From Chitinispirillaceae bacterium (GTDB lineage: Bacteria > Fibrobacterota > Chitinivibrionia > Chitinivibrionales > Chitinispirillaceae), in the NCBI GenBank assembly GCA_016926315.1, contig JAFGOU010000030.1:1-13972 (forward strand): a DNA stretch of 13,972 nucleotides, given 5' to 3'. The notes beneath the pieces are model-generated. The model was given only the letters and a program-made list of their open reading frames with translations, searched no databases and was not told where the DNA came from. Of the stretch, positions 1 to 6,241 are shown one piece after another (within the stretch, counting starts at the first letter, position 1; each line of letters begins with the position of its first letter). A program made the position numbers and the translations under genes.

Positions 1-1
1 A

Positions 2-1708
2 GGATTCAGCGGTTCCATCGGCAGGATAAGCATGAGCGCAAGCATCGAACCGGCCGAGATCCCGGCCGGAGAAGCCGCCACCCTTAAAATAACCGTCAAC
101 GCCGCGACGCGGCCGGGCAATGTCGCCGAACTTCCCGCGCCGGTAATTCCTTCTTGTGAAGTCTTTTCCCCGGAGAAACACGTGCAGGTCGATACAACCG
201 CCGCCGGCATCAGCACGAAAAAGAGTTACCGGTACCTCCTCATCCCGCAGGAGGAGGGCACCCTTTCCCTGCCGCCGCTGACCCTCTCCTATTTCGACCC
301 CTACGACGGCGTCTACAAGACCGCGTCAAGCGGCCCGCTCTCGATCGTTGTGACAAAAGGAAAAAAGGGCGCCAAACCGCAGACCCGCTACATGACGCAG
401 GAGGAGATCAGGGAGGTGGGAAGCGACATCAGGTATATTAAAACCGACACACGCCTCCGCAGTGTTCCTGAAAAGCCCTACCGGGAACCCCATTTCCTGC
501 TTCTCTATACGCTGCCCTTTCTTCTCGTCACCGCTTCGCTCCTCTACCGGTTCCAATCCCGGCACCGCCAGAAAAACGCGGCACAGCAGGTCAGCCAGCG
601 CGCGCTCCGGTCAGCCTGCGGATCCTTCGACCGCCTGAAAAAACAGGGCATGAGCGTCAAGACCCCGGACTTTTTAAGCTGCATCGCCGACACCATTGAA
701 CGGTATATCTCCCAGAAGTTCGGGTTTGCCGCCACCGGCCGTACGCTCGAGGAACTCAAAAACGAGCTGCTGGACCGCCACGCCGAAGCGGCGATTGTCA
801 ATGACCTCTCCTCGTTTGTCGAACAGCTCGACTCCTACCGGTTCGGCGGCGCGGCTTTTGACGAAAAATCCCGGACAACCGTGCTTGAAAAAGCGACGAC
901 GTTCCTTACGGGTCTCGAAAAAACCGCGAAAAAAAGGGAAAAAGCTGTTCCCGGCACGATCACCGCGCTGCCTTTGTTCCTTGCCCTGTTCATCCTGCCC
1001 CTCGCCGCCATCGCAGCGCCCGTCGATTTCTGGCTGGAACGGGGCAACCAGTTTTACACGCAGCAGCAGTACGACAGCGCCATCGTCTTTTACGAAAAAA
1101 TAGTGGCATCGGGCGTCACCTCGCCAACCGTGTTCTTCAACCTCGGCAACGCCTACTACCGCAATAAAAAAGCAGGCTATGCCCGGCTCTGTTACGAAAA
1201 AGCCGCCCGCCTCGATCCCGCGGACAGGGACATCGCGGCAAACATCCGGTTCGTTGCCTCAAACATCGTTGACCGTGTGCCGGAACCGGAACGCGGCTTT
1301 GTGGAAACCATGCTCTGGCAGCTCCATATTTTCATACCCCTGCACGTGCAGCTCTGGCTCTGTTTCTTACTGCTCCTCATGATCTCCCTTCTGGTTTCAG
1401 CCGCGCTGTTCACGCGCGGCACCAGGCGGCTCTGGCTCATTTACGCCTCCTCCCTGCTGTCGCTCGCACTCCTGTTCAGCGGCCTCTCCATGGGCGTTAA
1501 AATCCACCAGGCCGAAAAGGTCGAACACGCGATCCTCCTTGAACCGTCCATCGACGCGCGAAACGAACCGGACGGCGCGAAAATCATCTTTACCGCGCAC
1601 GAAGGCACCAAATTCCTTATCCGCAAATCCATCGAAGGGTGGTCGCTCGTCAGCCTGCCCACCGGACTCAGCGGATGGGTGGAGAACAAGGCGCTGGGGA
1701 AGATCTGA
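2..1708 (+). CDS. batD-batE: BatD-BatE fusion membrane protein (5' end outside window)
   Basis: The reading frame is open from base 2, so the ATG at 32 is probably internal. The residues before it (GFSGSIGRIS) continue a BatD-type beta domain, and BatD repeats usually have an F-G-x-V/I-G-x-F pattern there. Numbering from that Met: BatD beta domain to ~108, a membrane helix at ~154-173, a helical cytoplasmic stretch at ~180-300, a second hydrophobic signal-like helix at ~311-329, TPR repeats at ~334-410 (FFNLGNAYYRNKKAGYARLCYEKA), two membrane helices at ~438-460 and ~467-488, and a bacterial SH3-like domain at ~498-555 ending in GWVENK. The second half is the normal architecture of BatE. Bat proteins are membrane and periplasmic partners of MoxR ATPases and VWA proteins, linked to aerotolerance or envelope stress. 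The partner genes would lie upstream, outside the window. There is no internal stop or obvious BatE start, so the fusion appears real. The gene is convergent with fhs. Confidence 0.82.
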   Translation, partial: GFSGSIGRISMSASIEPAEIPAGEAATLKITVNAATRPGNVAELPAPVIPSCEVFSPEKHVQVDTTAAGISTKKSYRYLLIPQEEGTLSLPPLTLSYFDPYDGVYKTASSGPLSIVVTKGKKGAKPQTRYMTQEEIREVGSDIRYIKTDTRLRSVPEKPYREPHFLLLYTLPFLLVTASLLYRFQSRHRQKNAAQQVSQRALRSACGSFDRLKKQGMSVKTPDFLSCIADTIERYISQKFGFAATGRTLEELKNELLDRHAEAAIVNDLSSFVEQLDSYRFGGAAFDEKSRTTVLEKATTFLTGLEKTAKKREKAVPGTITALPLFLALFILPLAAIAAPVDFWLERGNQFYTQQQYDSAIVFYEKIVASGVTSPTVFFNLGNAYYRNKKAGYARLCYEKAARLDPADRDIAANIRFVASNIVDRVPEPERGFVETMLWQLHIFIPLHVQLWLCFLLLLMISLLVSAALFTRGTRRLWLIYASSLLSLALLFSGLSMGVKIHQAEKVEHAILLEPSIDARNEPDGAKIIFTAHEGTKFLIRKSIEGWSLVSLPTGLSGWVENKALGKI

Positions 1709-1716
1709 CAGAACTA

Positions 1717-1750
1717 CCGCGGCGGTCAATCGACCGGACCGGAACCGCGG
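1717..1750. terminator. possible GC-rich hairpin between convergent genes
   Basis: The 56-bp gap between the Bat gene and fhs contains two copies of the palindrome CCGCGG (1717-1722 and 1745-1750). Between them lies GGTC-AATC-GACC (1724-1735), which can form an inner stem. Together they could fold into an interrupted hairpin serving both convergent genes. There is no T-tract on either strand, so intrinsic termination is only a guess. Confidence 0.25.
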
Positions 1751-1764
1751 CATGCACCAATCCC

Positions 1765-3405
1765 TCACGTCAACCCCACGGCCCTTCCGTCCGGCAATAT
1801 CCTGATTCTCACCGCGGCCGGTACTTTGGGCAATCCCGGCATGGTCACGATGCTCCCGCAGATGGCCACCACGAAACCTGCGCCAGCGGAAAGGCGCAGT
1901 TCGTTTACCGTAATGCGGAAGTTCTTCGGACGGCCGGCCAGTTTAGGATTATCGGAGAGCGACAGCGGGGTCTTAGCGATGCAGACCGGCAGGTTGCCGT
2001 ACCCGTTCTTTTCGATGAGCGCGAGCTCTCCGCGCGCCTTGGCGTCGAAGTCCACCCCTTGCGCGCCGAACAGTTTCACGGCCACGGTCGCGATCTTTTT
2101 TTCCAGCGGATCATTTAATGAATAGAGGAACTTCACCCTCTTTTTCCGGTTCTTCTGCACGGTATCGACCACCACCTGTGCAAGTGTTGCCGCGCCTCTG
2201 CCTCCTTTACGGAAGTTGTCGGCCGCAACCGCAGCCACCCCCTGTTTTTCACAGAACCGGGCGATGACGCTGATGTCCTTGGCCGAATCACCGTCGAACC
2301 GGTTGATCGCGACAACAGGTTCCACATTGAACAGGCGGATGTTCTCGATATGCTTGGCAAGGTTGCCCAACCCGCCGTTGGCCGAAAACCCGCCATGCCA
2401 GACGATGGCCTTGACCGTAGCGACAATAACCGCCGCCGCGGGATTCAGGCCGGCGCTGCGGCACTTGATATGGAAAAATTTTTCGGCGCCGAGGTCGGTG
2501 CCGAAGCCCGCCTCGGTCACCACGTAATCGGATACTTTGAGCGCCATGCGGGTGGCCAGGGCGGTATTCGTTCCCTGGGCGATATTGGCGAACGGTCCCG
2601 CATGGACGAACGCGGGCGTCCCTTCGAGGGACTGCACGATGTTCGGATTGATCGCGTCACGCAGGAGCACCTGCATGGCGCCGACCGCCTTGATGTCGCG
2701 CGCGCGTACCGGTTCCCTTTTGTAGGTATAGGCGATCACCATATTGCCGAGCCTCCGGCCCAGATCGTGATAATCAGCAGCCAGGCAAAGAATGGCCATC
2801 ACCTCTGACGCCGGGGTGATCATGAATCCGTCCTTGCGCGGAATACCATGTTTGACCCCTCCGAGCCCGATGAATATCTCGCGCAATGCGCGGTCGTTAA
2901 GGTCAATCACACGGCGCAGAACAATGCGGCGTGGGTCGATCTGAAGCGAATTGCCATGTTGCAGATGGTTGTCGAGCAGGGCGGCGAGCAGGTTGTTCGC
3001 CTTTTCCACCGAATACATGTCACCGACAAAATGAAGGTTGATCGCTTCGGACGGACAGACCTGCGATCTTCCGGCGCCGGTACCGCCACCCTTGATGCCG
3101 AAATAGGGTCCAAGCGACGGCTCACGGATGCAGATACATGAGCGTTTGCCAAGGAAACGCAGCGCGTCGGCCAGGCCGATGGTCATGGTGGTTTTTCCCT
3201 CACCCTGCGGGGTCGGGGACATTGCAGAGACAAGGATCAATTTTCCGTCACGCGCTTCTTTACGGGCTTCGAGCTCGCACAGAGGCACTTTGGCGATGTA
3301 GCGGCCTATCGGATAGATCGCTTCGCTGTCCAACCCGAGCTCTCTCGCCACTTCCTGGATGCGTCGCGGCGGTTTTTCGCTTCTGGGTTTCTGTTGTATC
3401 TGCAT
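1765..3405 (-). CDS. fhs: formate--tetrahydrofolate ligase
   Basis: This enzyme makes 10-formyl-tetrahydrofolate from formate, ATP and THF (EC 6.3.4.3) in cytoplasmic one-carbon metabolism. The 546-residue protein is near the usual ~555. Visible signatures are the nucleotide loop TPQGEGKTT (65-73), REPSLGP (94-100), INLHFVGD (122-129), NNLLAALLDNH (137-147), DLNDRALR (168-175), EGTPAFVHAGPFANIAQG (261-278), VVTEAGFGTDLGAEKF (295-310), KHIENI (351-356), SLSDNPKL (482-489) and the C-terminal TMPGLPKVPA (521-530). The start at 3405 is chosen because AGGAGT lies 9 nt upstream; the longer open frame to 3573 begins inside a neighbouring gene's terminator. Two oddities: the usual segment reading roughly PMEDINLHF is here PSEAINLHF, and the loop before KHIENI (337-350) is shorter than in typical members. 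It appears monocistronic. Folate enzymes such as FolD are not adjacent. Confidence 0.95.
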   Translation of the reverse strand: MQIQQKPRSEKPPRRIQEVARELGLDSEAIYPIGRYIAKVPLCELEARKEARDGKLILVSAMSPTPQGEGKTTMTIGLADALRFLGKRSCICIREPSLGPYFGIKGGGTGAGRSQVCPSEAINLHFVGDMYSVEKANNLLAALLDNHLQHGNSLQIDPRRIVLRRVIDLNDRALREIFIGLGGVKHGIPRKDGFMITPASEVMAILCLAADYHDLGRRLGNMVIAYTYKREPVRARDIKAVGAMQVLLRDAINPNIVQSLEGTPAFVHAGPFANIAQGTNTALATRMALKVSDYVVTEAGFGTDLGAEKFFHIKCRSAGLNPAAAVIVATVKAIVWHGGFSANGGLGNLAKHIENIRLFNVEPVVAINRFDGDSAKDISVIARFCEKQGVAAVAADNFRKGGRGAATLAQVVVDTVQKNRKKRVKFLYSLNDPLEKKIATVAVKLFGAQGVDFDAKARGELALIEKNGYGNLPVCIAKTPLSLSDNPKLAGRPKNFRITVNELRLSAGAGFVVAICGSIVTMPGLPKVPAAVRIRILPDGRAVGLT

Positions 3406-3414
3406 CAGCGGAAT

Positions 3415-3420
3415 ACTCCT
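3415..3420 (-). promoter_or_regulatory. fhs ribosome binding site
   Basis: AGGAGT on the - strand lies 9 nt before the ATG at 3405. No comparable site precedes upstream in-frame starts, so it fixes the fhs start. I see no convincing sigma-70 promoter between 3421 and 3547. Confidence 0.65.
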
Positions 3421-3547
3421 GGGCGGTTTCTCTGAAAGCGCGAAATGAAAGCAGGAAAATACATAACGGTGGACCGGAAGAAATATGCACCATATTATTC
3501 CGAGGCACCACTCCTTGCTGACTATTCCCTGCTCTGCCGGACGAACC

Positions 3548-3583
3548 AAAAACAAAAGCGCCGCGATTTTCACATCGCGGCGC
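3548..3583 (-). terminator. intrinsic terminator of the downstream GH127 gene
   Basis: A perfect 10-bp stem, GCGCCGCGAT (3558-3567) paired with ATCGCGGCGC (3574-3583), has a 6-nt loop. On the - strand it is followed by TTTTGTTTTT (3557-3548). It begins 31 nt past the stop of the GH127 gene at 3614-5872 and isolates that gene from fhs. Confidence 0.92.
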
Positions 3584-3613
3584 CTGTAAAAACAGCTTCC
3601 TACCGGAGCAACG

Positions 3614-5872
3614 TTACCTTTCGTACACGAGCGGAGCGCGGAAACTCTCGCCGCCGACGCTTATCCTGCACACATATGCTCCCGCGGACAGCATTGGTTT
3701 CGGCGATCCGAGCGCTATCGTGCGCATGCCTTTGCTCAATTCGCCATCGAGTTCCGCCACTTTCGCGCCCTGCACATTGAAGAGCTGAACACGCAGGTTC
3801 TGGTCCTCCGCAAAGGGAAACGTGAAGGTGAGCTGGAGTTGCGATTGAGACATTTTCACCGCAGGCGTGACCGCAACTCCCTGGGTTTTCGACGAGGTTG
3901 CCCCTCTTATGTCGACGCCGTCATTATCATAGGGATAAATAGGATCGTTGACCTGGTCAAGCACCTCGTCGGTCCATGAAGCGGGGATACTGCTAATGTT
4001 GGTGTAGATACTGTAGGCTGAACTACCCACCATGTAAAAAGGAACGAAGGTAAGAGCCGGCGAAGTGGAAGTGAACTGCAAAGCCGATCCCGCCGACTTG
4101 GTGAGCGTGCCGGCATTCACATTCTGATAACTCGTCGAAGAGGTCTTAGCCGCCAGCACGCAATTACCGTAGAGAATGCTGCCGACATTCGCATTATCCG
4201 GCGTCCTTTCGAACCAGAGCGTCTGCGGTACGATCAGCCTGACCACTTCCGGTTGGGTCGGCTTCCACGCCGTCCTGCGCAGCACAAAGTAAGTGCCGCC
4301 CTTGATCGGTCCCTGGTGCCGGACCGTATCGTTGACCGCAATCCCTATGGGACGGCGGACCCAGCTCGGCGCCCTGACCTTTACGAACATCCTGATCGGA
4401 TTGGTGGGTGTAATCGTGATTCTTAACGTATCGGATTCAGGATACCTGCCTTCCATCTTTATGGTAACATTCTTCTGAGGCCAGGTAAGCTGCGAAGGGA
4501 TGAATTGATTGATAAAAAGGGTATCGCCGTTATAAGCATAAATGCCTTCCTTGTACCTGAGGTGCGTTTCAACGCCCGTGCCGTAGCAGCAGGTATATCC
4601 CGTACCCTGTTGCCACTCGTGAATGGTCGTTCCGCACTTTACCTCGGTCATGTAGGAAGAGAGCGGCGTTGATCCCGAGGATCCGGCAGGTATATTGGCG
4701 TTGGCCAGGAGATGATTTATGCTCCAACGTTCGTCGAAATTCGCGTACTTTTCTTCGGCATTGTGAAAGAGCATATATCGGCAATACTTTGCGCTGTTAT
4801 ACGTGCCGCAGTGCTCACAGGTTCTTGTCAGCCCGATTGATGAGCCTATGGCATTGCTGCTCATGAACGCTTCACAATTGCTCGAATTGGCATTGTGCCC
4901 GCCTATGGAAAAGCTGTGGTGAAGGGATATCATATCATAAAAGTTGGATGCGGCGGTAAGATATTTCGATTCTTTGGTGGCGTCATACGTCCGCAAATAG
5001 CCGATTCCTCTCGGCAGATACATGTTTGCATGCGTGCCGCCCAGCCGGTTGGTGTTGTTGATGAGGTTGGTGAGCGAAGCGCCGGTAGTGCTGTTGTCGT
5101 CAAAAAGCTTGGCAAGGTTTTTATAATTTTCAGTGCCCGTAACCATGTAGAGTTCCGCGGCCGATTCATTATACCCCCCGTACTCTCCCGCAATGTACCT
5201 GCTCCACATACTCTGGAGCGTGCTGGCCGATACTTTGCTCAAACGGTTATAGGCCCATGTGCCCATGAGCTTCGCCATGTCCAAGGCTTTCGCATTACCC
5301 GCAGACTTGTAGCAGGTAAGCAGCCCGGCAAGAAGCTTATGCTGCGTATACCAGGGCGCCCAGCAATCATTAGGATATCCTCCTCCATTTTCCAGTGCGG
5401 TAAACTGATCCTCTCCGTATGCGCTCAGGCATCCCGCGGACATCCCCTCAATGGTTGCCCGCTTTTGACAGGTATCAAGACCATTGATGAGCTGCTCCAT
5501 TTTGGTTTTTATCGTTGCCTCGCCGGTAGCAGCATACGCCAGGCCCAGGTTGCTTAAGGTATGGCCGGTCATGTGTCCCCGCAGTTTTTGGTTTGGAGCT
5601 TCCCAGCCGCCCGGCGGCGACATGCCGCTTATGGGAAGGCCGTATTCCTGGTTGAAAATATATAAAAACTGATTGATATTGATTGCTTTTGCCCAATTAA
5701 CCGCCCTTGTTTGGGCAATATAAAACGGACTGCCGCTTAAAAGCCTCACTTGCTGCTCTGGGAAAGGGAATATTTTATAGGGATCAGCTACCGGACCCTG
5801 TGCCGATGCTGTCGATAGTGCGAAGGCAACAAAAAAACAAAAAACCGTAGTAATTACACTGGTATTCTTCAT
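3614..5872 (-). CDS. secreted GH127 (DUF1680) beta-L-arabinofuranosidase-like protein, paralogue A
   Basis: This 752-residue secreted glycoside hydrolase is predicted to release beta-L-arabinofuranose from glycans. A signal peptide covers ~1-24 (cleavage after ASA, before QG). The (alpha/alpha)6 GH127 catalytic domain spans ~36-435, beta-rich domains follow to ~625, a linker to ~670, then a C-terminal Por-like module at ~672-752 (VQLFNVQGAKVAEL, SAGAYVCRISVGG). In the characterised family member HypBA1 the zinc and nucleophile residues are a Glu-x-Cys and a Cys-Cys pair. Here they appear as E353/C355 (CEHCGTYN) and C428/C429 (YTCCYGTGVE) with nearly the same spacing, and E334 (CEAF) fits the acid/base. 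The ATG at 5872 follows GGGAGGG with 5-nt spacing. It lies downstream of paralogue B in the same direction, but a terminator-like hairpin and a repeat element between them suggest a separate transcript. GH146, another DUF1680-type family, cannot be excluded by eye. Confidence 0.9.
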   Translation of the reverse strand: MKNTSVITTVFCFFVAFALSTASAQGPVADPYKIFPFPEQQVRLLSGSPFYIAQTRAVNWAKAININQFLYIFNQEYGLPISGMSPPGGWEAPNQKLRGHMTGHTLSNLGLAYAATGEATIKTKMEQLINGLDTCQKRATIEGMSAGCLSAYGEDQFTALENGGGYPNDCWAPWYTQHKLLAGLLTCYKSAGNAKALDMAKLMGTWAYNRLSKVSASTLQSMWSRYIAGEYGGYNESAAELYMVTGTENYKNLAKLFDDNSTTGASLTNLINNTNRLGGTHANMYLPRGIGYLRTYDATKESKYLTAASNFYDMISLHHSFSIGGHNANSSNCEAFMSSNAIGSSIGLTRTCEHCGTYNSAKYCRYMLFHNAEEKYANFDERWSINHLLANANIPAGSSGSTPLSSYMTEVKCGTTIHEWQQGTGYTCCYGTGVETHLRYKEGIYAYNGDTLFINQFIPSQLTWPQKNVTIKMEGRYPESDTLRITITPTNPIRMFVKVRAPSWVRRPIGIAVNDTVRHQGPIKGGTYFVLRRTAWKPTQPEVVRLIVPQTLWFERTPDNANVGSILYGNCVLAAKTSSTSYQNVNAGTLTKSAGSALQFTSTSPALTFVPFYMVGSSAYSIYTNISSIPASWTDEVLDQVNDPIYPYDNDGVDIRGATSSKTQGVAVTPAVKMSQSQLQLTFTFPFAEDQNLRVQLFNVQGAKVAELDGELSKGMRTIALGSPKPMLSAGAYVCRISVGGESFRAPLVYER

Positions 5873-5877
5873 ACCAA

Positions 5878-5884
5878 CCCTCCC
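5878..5884 (-). promoter_or_regulatory. strong ribosome binding site of GH127 paralogue A
   Basis: GGGAGGG on the - strand lies 5 nt before the ATG at 5872. The same purine-rich pattern precedes the other two cassette genes. Confidence 0.7.
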
Positions 5885-5888
5885 TTTT

Positions 5889-6025
5889 GTAATTGTTGAT
5901 GATTTAATCGTAGTAACTCAGAATCCACCCTTCTTCCGAATATATTAATAAATATAACATATTTTTTCATAATAGCCATAAAAACATCTTCCCCCTGCAG
6001 GGAGATTATGAAATGCGTTTTCCGT
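5889..6025 (-). promoter_or_regulatory. AT-rich leader and likely promoter region of GH127 paralogue A
   Basis: This stretch is strongly AT-rich on the side proximal to the gene, with runs such as TATATTTATTAATATAT around 5936-5955. It must hold the promoter if the hairpin at 6026-6058 terminates the upstream transcript. A short hairpin (CTCCC-TGCA-GGGGG) lies around 5991-6004. I could not assign -35 and -10 boxes with confidence. A 61-codon open frame crossing it is not supported as a gene. Confidence 0.35.
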
Positions 6026-6058
6026 AAAAATGCCACGATTTCATACCATGACATTTTT
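6026..6058 (-). terminator. hairpin, probably the original terminator of GH127 paralogue B
   Basis: On the - strand AAAAATGTCATGG pairs with TCGTGGCATTTTT (13 bp, three of them G-U) around a 7-nt loop. It has the A-tract/T-tract shape of an intrinsic terminator. It is about 180 nt past the stop of paralogue B today. Removing the repeat element and one copy of its flanking duplication leaves about 26 nt, a normal gene-to-terminator distance. Confidence 0.5.
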
Positions 6059-6083
6059 ATTTGCCCGTTGTGTTTGGTATAAA

Positions 6084-6091
6084 ACTACTTA
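6084..6091. repeat. left copy of putative 8-bp target-site duplication
   Basis: ACTACTTA. An identical copy sits at 6234-6241, immediately outside the other end of the palindromic element. Confidence 0.6.
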
Positions 6092-6233
6092 GTATCTGTC
6101 CGAAAACCCTCTCAGTCACAAGGCCGTCATTCCGGCGAAAGCCGGTATCCAGCTCGCGAAAACGGCCAGAAACCTTGGATTCCGGCTTTCGCCGGAATGA
6201 CGAATGTCAAAATTCAGGGGTTTCCGGACGGGC
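6092..6233. mobile_element. MITE-like palindromic repeat element, about 142 bp, non-coding
   Basis: The element is nested inverted repeats. The inner arms (6125-6145 and 6182-6202) are a perfect 21-bp inverted repeat, extended after one mismatch by ATCCA/TGGAT. The outer arms are GTCCGAAAACCCT (6098-6110) and AGGGGTTTCCGGAC (6216-6229), which are complementary apart from one mismatch and one gap. No transposase is encoded, so mobilisation would need one in trans. The inner arm (GTCATTCCGGCGAAAGCCGG) resembles the GTCATTCC-type short palindromic repeats scattered through many bacterial genomes. Flanking ACTACTTA copies support insertion. In RNA it would form a long hairpin in the 3' UTR of GH127 paralogue B. 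Confidence 0.65.
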
Positions 6234-6241
6234 ACTACTTA
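6234..6241. repeat. right copy of putative 8-bp target-site duplication, spanning a stop codon
   Basis: ACTACTTA, identical to 6084-6091. Its CTA at 6235-6237 is the TAG stop of GH127 paralogue B read on the - strand, so insertion kept the reading frame and stop intact. Confidence 0.6.

Noticed and set aside
2350..2808. + strand open frames of 99-152 codons across fhs
   Set aside because: They are antisense shadows of a well-conserved enzyme and have no domain of their own.
3406..3573. N-terminal extension of fhs by 56 codons
   Set aside because: It starts inside the neighbouring gene's terminator hairpin, has no family similarity, and a proper ribosome binding site sits just before the ATG at 3405.
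5869..6054. 61-codon - strand frame ending in an ATGA overlap with GH127 paralogue A (possible leader peptide)
   Set aside because: Its start lies in the terminator-like hairpin, it has no convincing ribosome binding site, and its sequence is what AT-rich non-coding DNA would give. The 4-nt overlap alone is weak evidence.
6092..6233. CRISPR or tRNA-like interpretation of the palindromic element
   Set aside because: The repeats are inverted and nested, not direct with spacers, and no cloverleaf or conserved T-loop is present.
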